Assembly (NCBI GenBank): GCA_015039465.1 | Contig: MU130708.1 | Coordinates: 212,201 to 276,200 of the forward strand | DNA length: 64,000 nucleotides | Source: Phlegmacium glaucopus | Taxonomy: Eukaryota > Basidiomycota > Agaricomycetes > Agaricales > Cortinariaceae | Reading direction: 5' to 3' | Shown: positions 20,459 to 32,540 of the stretch, piece by piece | How positions within the stretch are numbered: the stretch's first letter is position 1 | Layout of the letters: each line of letters opens with the position of its first letter | Notes under the pieces: model-generated | What the model was told of the DNA's origin: nothing | The model's input: only the letters and a program-made list of their open reading frames with translations | The model's database searches: none | Translations under genes and position numbers: made by a program

Positions 20459-23400
20459 ATGAGTGAACCTGAATCATCCAGGAGACTACGGCCTCGAGCT
20501 AACACTACTTCCTTTACTTCTTTTCCCTGGCGTAGAACACGACAGGAGCAAGAGCCACTCCCCCCAGGACCACTACCACAGCTTACCCATCCAAATCTCT
20601 CGCTCCAACAGCTTATCGACGCTCTCATCCCCCCTGCCGTTCCAAGTTTAGTCCATGCTCGTGCTTTAGCTGCAATCCTCTCTTCAGTCTCTCCTCTTCC
20701 TCCAAGAGACCTTCTCAATCCTATTCTCCTCTCTCTCTGTGATCCGGACTCGCCCATATCGCTACAGGCTGCCGGTCATGATATCCTATCAGCATACTGC
20801 GACAATCATGAAGCCCTTTCTCTTGGCATCCCTGAACGCTTCTCGTACCTCTCTTTATTCCTTGGGACTACTACGGCTTGGGGGATGGAACTGTGGGAAC
20901 CGAGATTCAAGGCTCTTAGGTCCCTCACGAAATATGGCGTCGATATTATTGGTATCGAAACAACTCTCATCAATATCCTCAAGTCATGGATTCAGGGTGC
21001 CTTTGATGGCCTCTTAAAGTTACCATCCTCGATCGACCGCTCTGAGAGGGCAGAGCTGGAACGTAGCGTCGACGTTCTCGTCAAATTCCTTACCGATGTT
21101 ATACAGAGAACAGAAACGATGTCTCGAATCACCGAAGAAATCATGTCCGATGTGCTGCAATTTTATGCTAATTTGGTTCATCGCTCCATAGCCTCTCCTT
21201 ATGCAAAGTCGGCCCTATCCATTGCCTCGGAGTCCCTGAAGTTAAGCTCTCCAACCAAACCACCTACACTCGGTCATCGTCGCAACTTATCATCCTTATC
21301 TTCATCCTCGACTCCCTCTCTGGCCTCTAGTCCACCACCAACGTTGGACTCTCCCAACTTCAAACAGCCCGCGGAGCTGGCAATTGGTCTTTATCTTAAT
21401 AATTTGTCTGTGCACATTAAAACTCTTTCTCCAGTCCACCTGAACTCCATTCTTCCCGTACTCTTCATTTCTCTTTCCTTTTGCTCAGCTTTCCTCCCAC
21501 AAATGACAGTAAAACAGCAAACACGGAAGAAGGGCACACTAGAGGATAAAATAACTGAAACGTTAAATGCTCTATTTGGGGGTCCTTACGCTGCAACATG
21601 CATGCTAGTTCTCCGCCAATATCTTTTTCCACCTCACTATACTCCAGAAAAGAGACCCTTATTGGCCCCGTTCCTGGATTCATTTGTAGAGAACAGCCCC
21701 AAAAGCCCTCAATACACCGTATCACGAATGGCCCTCCTGATTTCGCGTGGCGCCCATCGCACACTTAGAATTTATGTTAGGCGTGCGCTATCAGCTAGGC
21801 TCGCCCGAGCTTATATATCTCGGGAAACCTCAATCGCATATTCACGTTCGGGGGCTCCTGGTCATATGGACCTTGAAGTGGACTTCATGACAGGAACTTG
21901 GCCTGAGGATCACTATTCCTCACATTCAGCAGGAATTGGGAGTAACGGATGGGAAGCCGGAAGTTTAGGACGAGCCCTCGCGCAAAGCGTGGGTGCTTGG
22001 GTCGACTATAATGTCGAGTTTATGGCTTCCTCAAAGCTTGAACCTCAACAGATGTCCGCTTTGGAGAATGAACGACAAGGCAAAGAGGAAATATTGGAAG
22101 AAATTGCTGGCCTGTTGAAGGATATCCTTCAAGAGCTGGATGTGAGGTTGGAGGAAAACGGGACCATGGACGAGGAAGAGGCCGAAGTCGTCGGCTTGGC
22201 ACTATTCAAACTCTCAGGATATGTCTTGCCTTTGAAGTAAGTTTCCAGAGAACCTGATACTTGACTTCCATTTCCTTACACAAGTAGCAGAGGTCCAGAC
22301 GGTGCCCCTTTCATCATACCCCTCAAACAACCCAGCAGCGCCCCGACTCCGCTTCTTCGTACAATCGCCTCTTTTTTGGCGCGAGATCACACGGGCTTTC
22401 TTAATCCGCGTCTTACTAGCATTCTTATCTACGTTGCCGAGCATCTGACTGATGCTGATACCTCTCTCCTTCCTTTCCTTATGTTGGAACGGCACGATTT
22501 ATCTCCAACATCACCAGAGTGGCTCACGAACTGGGAGAATATTCTTGGAAATGAGACTTTGATGCACTTACAACGATTTTTGACAAGGAGAGCCATCATG
22601 GACGCGTTGCGGGTTGTTTACAATACTGTTAAGGACATGGCCACTTATCGGAGGCCTCTTGGAGATCTCGTCTACAAATTTTGTCGATCGACTGGTGGTG
22701 GGGGCGACCAGGGCGACGATGCCGATGTCATGTGGAAGATCTTGGGTGAAGAAGTCGTGCTGAGAATGGTGGAACAAGAGCCTGAGAGTGTGGACGGAGC
22801 GGCAGAGCCGTCGTCACTCCTTGATTTGTTGTTTGCTGTCGCCTCATCGAAAGACTCAAAACCTGATAACGAGGAAGTAGAGAGTCCTGATACAGCATCG
22901 ATACATACGACAGACACCCAGTCTCCTGCGACATCAAGAATGCAGAGCGATAACAACTTGTCGTCTCGCGAAAAAGAGAGAGATCCCGCTCTACCTACCA
23001 TGAGGTCTCTCCTATCCTCCCTTGCTACCGGTGGTACTTCTTCAAGATCTCAATCAATCCAACCTCTACAACCCGATGACACCAAGCGAAACACAGAGAG
23101 TCCAACGCCTTCGTCACTCCGTGAAGCATCAGCAGTCTCTGCACTGATCGAAATATTCTGCCAGCTAACCTTCACCCCATTCTCGCTAGATCAGAAAAAC
23201 TTAAAACTCGCAATTCGCGTCTACGAAATGCTAATAAATATCATTTCGAAAGGCAGATCATCACGCGCCAAGCTGACGGCTCTCCAATTTCTCATGCGTT
23301 TGCGAGCGGACAGAGATCATAGACTGTATTTTATCAGTGCAGGATATGATCGCAATGGTCTTATTTGTTCGCTCGGATCGCTCATCAATAAAGTAGGGGA

Positions 23401-25938
23401 GCCAGAATCAGTTACCGGAATGAGTAGAACCCCAGATGACGCTTTGCTGGATAACCCTGATGTTCAAAGAGCTCGACCTCGTTTTCCTCCAGAAAGAGAC
23501 GGCCGAGAGTTTTCTCGAGGACGTGGCTCTGGCGGCCCTTCTTCTCATTCCGCGCCCAGCAGGAGTCGTTCTCGCACAACAGCACCGCCGGTAACACCTA
23601 TACTCAGACCTCTTGAGTCTCTGTGGCATTTGCCTGAATCATTGACGTTCTACGTTCCAGGAGCTGATTCACCTAGTGAAGTCCTTGTATCCTATGATCC
23701 CGAAGGCCCTGATCGCATCCTAGTTCTACCGATCTCTCACTTATTGCAAACAATTATCGGCCTGCTTCAAAGAGAGACCAGTTGGGAAGTTCTTTCATAT
23801 ATTATCTGCCATCTGCCTGTTCAATTGTCGAACAAGCACCTGTTCTGTGGACCTAACTGCCGTTCGGAGATATCAAAACTGCTCTCTGTTTTGTGCTCAG
23901 GGATTCATGGCGGAGATTTTGCGGCCTCTGTTGAGCAATGGCCAACGGGTTTGAAAATTCGAGATGCCCACGGTCTTGCGTATCACACTTTGTCGGTCCT
24001 TCTCAGTTATCAACGGTGTTTTGAGCTACCGCAGCGCCACCTGTTAGTCGAAGTATTCCAGGCTGGTCTTAATGGTCAACTTTCGACTATCAAGTGCTGT
24101 CTGCATGCGCTGTCTATTGCGGCCTTCGAACTTCCAAGTTCAATGACGAGATACCTATCAAGAATCCTCGAGAAGCTCTCTCAAATCATGTCTAATCCCA
24201 GCATGGCAGTACACATCCTCGGTTTTCTCTCTATCATTGGATCGTTACCTGCACTGTATGCCAACTTCACAGAAGATGACTTCAAAATGGTTTTCGGTGT
24301 TGCTCTGCAATACCTACAACACTATAACAGCCTCAATGTATCTGAATCCATGTCCTGGGCACTGTCACAACACGTTCGCATTCTTTCGTACTCGGTGGTA
24401 TATACCTGGTTCTTAGCCGTGAAACTTCCCGACCGTCCTCATCACGTACGGTATATCACTCGCCAGCTTCTGCTCGCCAACGAAGGCAAAGCGCACGTCG
24501 ATGAACCGACAGAGGTTTGCTTTGATTGGCTTTCACGATATACATATGCTAGTGCCGATCCTCGACCTGCAGGCTCCATTTTCAGTGATATAGTTTTAAA
24601 CCCTACTGGTTCAAATTCTGAAGCGAAGGAAAAGACTTGGATTCTCGGGAATTCCGTCGTCACTGTGCGAGCGTTGACCCGTTCTGGTTGGGTCGAGATT
24701 ATGTCAAGAAGGCCTTCTGGTTTCTCTAGGTTCGTATGCAGAGTTGAAAACGTACCAATGGTTGGTCCGGGGGATGTCGTACCAGATTTACTGTCAATTC
24801 CGGCCAGCCTCATCATGGAACGAGATCCTTCACGATTCATGACCGAGATCGACCAAAGTCCTATTGTTGTCAGCAAGGTTCGAGAATCTACAATTAAATG
24901 GGTTGTTACTAACACGCTGATACTCAGGACGACCCCCATGATTCTTCTGAAGATAGTGGGCAGGATGAAGAACATTTAGCTCAGCCTGATCCCATCACGG
25001 GCTACGTTTGGAGCGGAACAGCTCCTTCACAGAGACGCAAACAAGTTGCCATCGACCCAGCATTCTTGATGCTGCAACTATCCCCCTTCCCGGACGGCAG
25101 CACTGAACCTCCCGTCAAGAAGGTCACATGTTCAGCCATGCTATCAAAATTTGTCAACTTGCTCGACAGGATCCCCGTCATAGATACCCATAAAGTTGGG
25201 ATTATGTATGTTGCTCCAGGCCAATCTGATGAAATAGACATTCTGCGGAATACATACGGATCGCCTGCCTACACCCGATTTTTGGAGGGAATCGGTCGAC
25301 TTATCAATCTGCGAGGTCAGGTCGATGTTTATGCTGGTGGTTTGGACCCAGACGAAGATGGAGAATATGCTTATGCTTGGTGGGATGATATTGGCCAAAT
25401 TCTGTACCACACCGCAACCATGATGCCGTCCCATGCACACGACCCACAGTCAAACAACAAAAAACGCCACATCGGTAACGATTATGTCCGGATTGTTTGG
25501 AACGACTCAGGGATGCCCTATCGTTTTGACACGTTGAGGACCCAATTCCAATTTGTGAACATCGTTATTGAACCACATTCCTTGGGTTCTATTGCAGCCT
25601 TTTCCAACAATCTCCATGAACATGAATATTTCAAGGTCACTGTTCAATCTGCGCAGGGCATGACCGAATTTACTCCCATCGGACATTTTAAACTCATATC
25701 AGCAGAGAACCTTCCTCTGCTTGTGCGTCAACTGAGTTTGTTGGCCGACTGGTTTGCATCTTTTTTCGCTGAGACGCAACACGACACCATTCGCGTCGAG
25801 ATGAAAACAAACTGGCATACACGATTGGAGGCAATCCGACGTTTTAAGAATCAATTACCCCTCGACGAGACAACTACCGATGTAATCGACGGCGTCATGG
25901 GACAGGAAGCTCTACGCGACTTTACGACATCGTTTTAA
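20459..25938 (+). CDS. TSC2: Tuberin (TSC2), GTPase-activating protein for Rheb
   Basis: Tuberin pairs with hamartin to switch off the small GTPase Rheb and so restrains TORC1. I read three exons: 20459-22236, about 22291-24877 and 24928-25938, totalling 1791 residues (human tuberin is about 1800). The introns are 54 and 50 bp; the second has a TTACTAAC branch site. The N-terminal two thirds are helical-repeat tuberin domain (NILKSWIQGAFDGLL, VDVLVKFLTDVIQR). The C-terminal Rap/Ran-GAP domain spans the last exon: VGIMYVAPGQSDEIDILRNT, FLEGIGRLINLRG, WWDDIGQILYHTATMMP and HIGNDYVRIVWNDSG, where the Asn of GND is the expected catalytic thumb. A second acceptor at 22284 would add two codons. It is the first host gene after the transposon block. 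Confidence 0.92.
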
Positions 25939-26056
25939 ATCCATTTATATCAATCGGGACATTATGTGGATAGTTTGTCTTGCCTCCAGAATGTGACTAC
26001 CGAACTCACTGTAAATGTACTTTCGTGATTGCCATGCTAGTTATCAAGATTATCTA

Positions 26057-28346
26057 TTAAGTTAGATCAATAATTTCTGTCGAGATGGTGTGAGGCAGGC
26101 TGTTCCCGACGGCCTGCTTGCCAGACTTAAGATACTTTGTATCTGGGATCGACTTAGTCGTGGCCCTGGCTCGTGCAATCATGAGCGGTGGCAAAATGTT
26201 GTCCGCAATGCGGCTGGGCAAAGAATCATCTGAATCAGAGTCACTCGATACCTCGATTACTTTGTCGTAAGTCTTGATTTCAGTGGAATAAGAGATGCCA
26301 GGTGTTGGGGATGCTGGTCGTCGTTTCCTCACAGGTGACGTCTTTTTCACCATTTTCCGTGGTGATTTGTTGAGACGCTGGGAGTCGGAATCTGAACAGG
26401 AAGCCACTACTATTGATTTCGCTTTCCGCTTCGAGACCGAAGACAGGCTGTCGGCCTTGGCAGCAGATTTGACATGTGCTGCTGGTTGTTTCATGGATGA
26501 TGAGATTGATTTGCCCCTGCTCGTCGCCTTCTTTGATGTCTCTTCATCGCGCGTCCGACTGCTCTTAGACTTCTTCATCCTCCTTTGTGCTTGAATGTTT
26601 TCATACTCCTCCACTAACTGAGGTTCAACCAGTGACACCATACAAGCAGGCATCCACAGTCGTAGGTGAGTTTCTGGATCAATAGGAACATTTCGATTGC
26701 CCTTCCCTGTTCTTGGATCTTCATCCTCTTCCGCTTCTGACGCCCATTCATCAGGACCCTCAGGTACGCGAGTCCCTTTGATTCCTGACTCTGCCATGCT
26801 CACCAGCTGTTTTGGCGCAATCTCTAACCGATACTCCAACATTCCATCAGTTGACACATGAGTCCTGGCCCCATGAATCTTCAAAATAAGCCTCTCCTCC
26901 ATATCCGCATGGTGTTCTGAATCTGAATCTGAATCAAATACATCCCGCTTTTGCGGTGTGGCAATGTTGAGGGAAGAGAAATATTGAGAGATAAATTTTG
27001 ACGGTGTTCCGAAAGCCTGAATATCTTGAGTTCCTTTTTTTCTTGGGGTAGCAGGTAGGCTAGGAGCAGAGGGTTTCGCGTGCGCATCCAAGTTCAGAAC
27101 AGCACGACGTAGGATACGCAAGGTCATCGAGGGCCACATGACTGTTCTGAACCGCTTTATAATAGACTCCCTGTAACCCCACTCGAAGTAAAATTCGCAT
27201 AGTGCAGCCAGTTTTCCTAGATCTGGTTCCTTAGCCCAGGTTAGTTTCAAATTGTTGCTCTCCCGACCCATGCTTTCCGAGGTAATTGGTCTCACATAAG
27301 ACAACAGGATATCGATATCGGGAAAATCTTCAGGGATTGCTTTCGATAAGGAAGGTTGTTTACGTCCTATTTCGCCCCGAGAATTTGTTCTCAGTTCGTG
27401 GCAAAGTTCTTGTCTCCAAGTGACGAGAAACTCAGCGAGTTGGACACGAGAAAGGTTTGTGGCAGCAGTGTATAAAGTATCACCAAATCCACATTTAGCA
27501 AGACCGTGTGCTGTTGTTGTTCCGCATCGCATTATACCACCCTGTTGATAATCCCCGCCACTCATAAGTCCAATGAGTATCATACCGCCGCGAGTCAACC
27601 GAATCTCAGGATGGGTGGATATATCTTGAAGATGGAATACACGCGTGTGATTTTTGTCATCTTTTCCTGCAGCGTTAAGTACAGGGTTTGCACGATTGCC
27701 ACTGAGTGTATTGCTTGAACTAGGGATGAAAAATGAGATGAGTTCCAAGTCGTAGAGAAGGCTACGAACTTGCGAATGACGATTGTGGCACCAAAAAGAA
27801 AGTTGTCGACATCATCAGAGAGAATGCCGTCGATGACGCCTATACGGTTGAGATATGCCAACTCAGCCTCTGCCTCTCCTGGTGCCTGAAATAAGGTGTA
27901 AATACAAGTTGAACACGCGCGCAGTCACTCACAGTTCTCCACTCAAATCCAAAGGCCTCCACAATCTGCTTCATACCTGGAATGAGTTTATTACTTGTTT
28001 TGTTGATTTTCTTTCCTCTCTTTACATCTGGTCTCTTCGGACCGTCAAAGACGAATATAGGCAAGAAAGTTGTCCGCATCAGGGTTGCACATCGGAAGAA
28101 GAGAGTTCGAAGGACTGGGTTTTCTCCTTCTTTCCCATATTCTGCATGAAAAAACCAGATACTTGCGTCAATCCCTAGACGGAACCCACGACGTCCATCC
28201 GGATTGGCTTGAAATCCTTCTTTAATAGCTAAATCGGTTAAAGAACGCGTTGTGGCGGCTGGGCGAAGAATCTTGAATTAAGGTGAGCAGATGAAGGATA
28301 TTTGAAAACCTGCAAGACATACATCCCATAAACCTGCGACCCCCAT
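26057..28346 (-). CDS. GEN1: GEN1/Yen1-type Holliday-junction resolvase (XPG/Rad2 family)
   Basis: The enzyme cuts four-way DNA junctions to finish recombination. Four exons on the minus strand: 28346-28323 (only 24 nt, MGVAGLWD), 28271-27933, 27885-27770 and 27719-26057, summing to 713 codons plus stop. XPG-N landmarks are MGVAGLWD and GIDASIWFFHAEYGKEGENP. XPG-I landmarks are EWRT/APGEAEAELAYLN and GILSDDVDNFLFGA, and the helix-hairpin motif region has MILIGLMSGGDYQQGG with the conserved acidic residues. The C-terminal half is Ser/Lys-rich with acidic DSDSD stretches, as in Yen1, whose tail carries regulatory phosphosites and nuclear signals. A chromodomain-like part may lie near YRLEIAPKQLV, less certain. 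It converges on tuberin, with only 118 bp between the stops. Confidence 0.9.
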
Positions 28347-28415
28347 TGAACAGAAAACAAGTCAGAATGGACATAATTGAACATTAAACGCGATCATGTG
28401 ACTATGTATGTACAT

Positions 28416-30193
28416 TTAAACGAAGATCAAGAACACAGGTCTGATGGCGTCATCAGTATACACCATAGTCTCGTTATAAGGACCGTTTGCATTATAGACA
28501 ACCTGACAGACAACTTGTTCAATGCTTTCAATCACTCAGGGACAGCTACCTACCGAGTCGTAACCAGTAGGACATGACCGAACAGTACCAGCTGAAGTAT
28601 CGTAGACCTTACCCAATACCACCTTTGTCAAGATAATCGCCCCGCTTGAGTACCCGCGCGCTCTAAACGATAAACATTTTCGCTAGCAAGACGAGTCTAA
28701 GAACATACTCACTTGCTAGCGGCCGACGACGAGTATATACCAGCACCAAATCTGCCGCCATCATAAGTCAACCTTGAAACATAGATAACATATTAAAAGG
28801 CTTACGATCCAGAAGGATTTGCGAGGCTAACTTTGAAAGATGTTCTTAGGATAGAGCAGAGGGCGCAACTAGTTGAGGCACAGAGCTGGGTGTTCCCTCC
28901 TGCTCCTAAAGTGCAACTCTGGCGTGTCCCATGATATCTGAACACTTCGTTGCCCACACGCTTTCTACCGAGAGCAGATATGAAACCTTATGACGGTCAA
29001 TGGTAAAGGAGTGCCATACTTATACTGATCATACGGCACCAGGAACGACTTATTCTCAATAACTTTATAGATTTTCTTGATAGTCGGAGCAGTACCACTC
29101 TGCCATGCACTCTTAAATTTTTGTTCCACTATCAAAGGACATCAACGACGACATCGGATTATGACAAAATATTGGAATTACCACTGACCTAGGTTATAGG
29201 TAGAATGGTCTGGAGGAGCTTCAAGAATAAGTGGTGTCCTTTTCGTAGCAATTTTCTTGCACGTCTGTCCACACAAGTGATATCGACCAAATTTGGGCCG
29301 GCTTTTACATAGAAGACAAGCAACTTTGGCGCTGTCGCGACAGGTTGTTCCACATTGATTATAGCCCGACAGCTTCGGTTTACGATGACAATACTGACGA
29401 AACTCTAAACTTCTTAAGAGGAGGAATAATTATGCAATCGCTCACATCGCACATATTTAGCTTGGATCCATTCTTGCACAATTCTTCTGTACAAACTTGT
29501 CCACATGTAACAAACTTGGTATCATAACAAGGCTTCACAAGACAGATCTAGACAAAAGGGTATGATGTCGTCAAATCAAGGGAAATTGCGACAGAACCTT
29601 GATATACCACGCAAGTCCGCATTCGGGGAGCAGGGGTTAGAGTGACATTGGATGTAGCAATCTGCATAGCTGTGCTTCCAAAACGGTCAAGTATTTCAGA
29701 GCTTCGAGCGCCCTGGCCAAACAATAAGTATTGAACTAGATGATCACTAGTGGCTGGACTAGGACTAACTCTGGACTGTAAAGCATTTTGCACGTAAGTT
29801 CCTCTGCCGTGGGCTCGTGAAGCACCACGGCCGTACTGGCCTGTACGATGAGACGGTGCATTGGCACCATTTTCAAGAATTCTGGCACACGTCAATCCGC
29901 AAGTAGGATAGCTCCTACCGCCTTTCGAATAAGATGGTCTTCTATGGCAGATCTGCAAGATGGTATGAATACCGCATCTATGATGGCAGGTAAGGATGGC
30001 GACATACAATACACATTGATACATCCAGAGTAGAGAAGTCATCGTCGTCATCGAGACCTTCCAACGAAACGTCATCATCGTCTTCAGCAACGTGAAAGGC
30101 ATCGTCGCCATTGATCACATCATCAGACTCAGCAACTTGGTTGTTAGAGTATGATGTATGATATCCTGAGTTCGGTACTGATATCGACGACAT
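28416..30193 (-). CDS. PARP-like ADP-ribosyltransferase with cysteine modules, copy 1
   Basis: It is predicted to transfer ADP-ribose from NAD+. The gene is split by many short introns. The N-terminus (from 30193) is acidic (DDDDVSLEGLDDDDDF). Four cysteine modules follow: CI-ICHRRPSYS..YPTCGLTCA, CV-ICLVKPCYD..CGQVC, MCD-YCHRKPKLSGYNQC and ACLLCKSRPKFGRYHLC. Each is a CxxC plus CG.xC pattern fit for binding zinc. The C-terminal catalytic domain shows FRYHGT (His), CALCSILRTSF, FGAGIYSSSAASK (Tyr) and NETMVYTDDAIRP (Glu), so the H-Y-E triad of poly-ADP-ribosyltransferases is complete. The stop is at 28416-28418. It lies tail-to-head with the similar copy 2. Substrate and location are unknown; the modules could bind nucleic acid or protein. 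Confidence 0.78.
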
Positions 30194-30503
30194 TGATGAA
30201 ATCGCGAGGCGATTCAGGCGAAGATAGGTGTCTATAGAAAGCGAGTCTAGTCAAGTGTAAGCAATTGGGTAATTATAGTTGGATTGACATGCACATTCCT
30301 TTCTGGAGAATTCAACTCAGTTAGGACGAAAGGAACGTTCGCCAGCACTGCCATGGATGCAGTACACGTCTAGATAACTGTCTCACCAGTCGTAAGCTTC
30401 CTAAAGAGGTAATTATTATTGAAATGCATTGCAGAGCACTAGTACATATGTCTTCGATATTCCACACTTACTACTGTAAATCTTACGTTTGGAGGTTAGA
30501 AAA

Positions 30504-32333
30504 TTAGAAGAGGAGCAAAAAAACAGGTCTAATAGCATCGTCAGAGTATACGATAGTTTCATTGAGTGTCCCATTCTGCCGGTCAAAGACGACCTAGTCA
30601 TGGTTTGAATGTAACTTTGAATCAAGGTTCGATGAATGCTTACAGAGTTGAAGCCGGGCGGGCATGTCAGGACTTCATTCCATGCCGAAACATTGCGGAT
30701 CTTGCCCAGGACAACCTTCGTCAGAATGATGGCCCCCGTGCCGCTCCGAGTGTAGCTGTAAGACCTAACAAGTAGGAAGATAATCATATGAGATATGGAT
30801 ATGCGACAATATCTGAACAACCTACTTGTTTGATGCCGAAGATGTGTAAACACCAGGACCAAATCTAGTAATCCATCACAGGTTAACTTGTGACGTTTGA
30901 AATAAGCAGATGTTAACCTACGCCCCGGTTGGGTTTGCAAGGCTGACTTTGAAGGACGTCCTTAAGATGGAGCAGAGGGGACAGGCCGTAGATGCGCAGA
31001 GTTGAGTATTTCCACCGTTTCCAAGTGTGCATCTCCTCGCAGTTCCATGATAACGGAAAACTTCGTGGCCAACACTTTTTCTGAAAGAACGACGAATGTC
31101 AGGACTACAAACAACCTTGAATAGATCATATCATACGAACTTGTAGCGATCGTATGGCAGCAGGAAAGACTTGCTTTCGATGATCTTGAAGATCTTCTTG
31201 ATGGGTGGACATTGCGTGGTGTTGACTTGCCAGGCAGTTTTAAACTTTTGTTCCACTATTGGGAAAAAACAGTGAGCAGTGAAGTTTCGGAGCTCATATT
31301 GGCCCTAACGTCACGAACCTAGTTCGTATGTCGCATGGCCTGGTGGAGCTTCGAGAATAAGAGGCGTCGATTTCACAGCAATCTGCTTGCACGTCTTTCC
31401 GCAAAGATGATATCGGCCAAATTTGGGACGGCTTTTACACAGAAGACAAGCAAGTTTAGCACCATTACTGCATAGTTTGCTACATTGATTCTGCCCCGTA
31501 AGTTTCGGTTGACGATGACAGTACTAAACTGCTGTTAATAGATATTTTATAGAAGTGATCATGGACAACAAGCTTACATTACACATATTAGGGTTTGACC
31601 CTTTTTTACATAACGTTTCTGCGCATGTCAACCCGCAGGTAACATACTCGCTTGAATAGCAAGGCTTCACAAGACATATCTGGTAGATCACACATGAGAT
31701 CAGTTTTGGAGACAGAATCAAAGATCAAAGAACGCGCACAACGCATAGTAAAGTTGGATGGGCAGGCGCCTGAGCAGAATCATCTGCTTCATCGGATTGA
31801 GAATCCAAGGTGTTTTGCCGTTTATGGTCACCCAGGTGTTGAAAAAGATGTCCAATGGCCGGGTTTATAGTGGAAGCCGGAGGGTTCTGATCGCGAAGGG
31901 TCGATCTAGCCACCACTGCTCTCCCCCGAGTTGCAGGGGATCCACCGCGGCTGGACGAAGACTGACCACGACCGTGGTAAGCACCCCTTTGAGAAGTGGA
32001 TGACTGAAGGCGAGCAGCACAGGTAAAACCGCAGGTGGGATAGCTTTTACCATGTCTTGAATAAGGAGGCTTTTTGCGGCAGACCTGAAAGATGAGGGTT
32101 ATGATATTTCAAGCAAGCATCCACTGCATACTGCTACTTACAACACAAAGGACAATACCAGTGTAAGGAGGAAGATTGTCACCATTTTCCTCGAGGCCAT
32201 CTAATGAGAGGTCGTCGTCATCTTCACCAACTGGGAATTCATCATTGATAAAGGGATCGCTATCATTTTGAGGATCATCGTCGCTCAGGGCTGTCGCAGT
32301 ATAAAGCCTAGGAACTGCAGTAGACGAAGCCAT
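30504..32333 (-). CDS. PARP-like ADP-ribosyltransferase with cysteine modules, copy 2
   Basis: This is a paralogue of the gene to its left on the same strand. The start chosen is MASSTAVPRLY at 32333; an in-frame ATG at 32372 would add 13 residues. After an acidic leader (DDDDLSLDGLEENGD) come four cysteine modules: LCV-VCRKKPPYS..YPTCGFTCA, V-ICLVKPCYSSEYVTCG, MC-N-YCHRQPKLTGQNQC and ACLLCKSRPKFGRYHLCGKTC. The catalytic domain reads FRYHGTARR (His), CPLCSILRTSF, FGPGVYTSSASNK (Tyr), GTGAIILTKVVLGK and NETIVYSDDAIRP (Glu), so the triad is complete. The stop is at 30504-30506. Module 4 is nearly identical to that of copy 1 at the DNA level, which points to tandem duplication. It shares a 207-bp upstream region with the divergent third copy. 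Confidence 0.78.
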
Positions 32334-32540
32334 TCGATGGATGGGAAGTGAGGTTGTCAAGAAAGAGAGCACTTGAGTTAAGAATAACCAGCTATTGACA
32401 TGCGAGTCCTCAGCCTTCAGGAACGGAGTACATGGCAGTCAACTGATTCGTGTTTCAAGCCATGTGACGAGTGACATTCCGGGCGCTTATCGTGGCCGCA
32501 CTGCTTCATCCCATCTACTGCCATCCAGCACTTCCCCGAT
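32334..32540. promoter_or_regulatory. Shared divergent promoter between PARP-like copies 2 and 3
   Basis: Only 207 bp separate the two start codons, which point away from each other. Both promoters must lie here or overlap the 5' ends, so co-expression is plausible. I see no TATA box or recognisable activator site. Confidence 0.5.
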
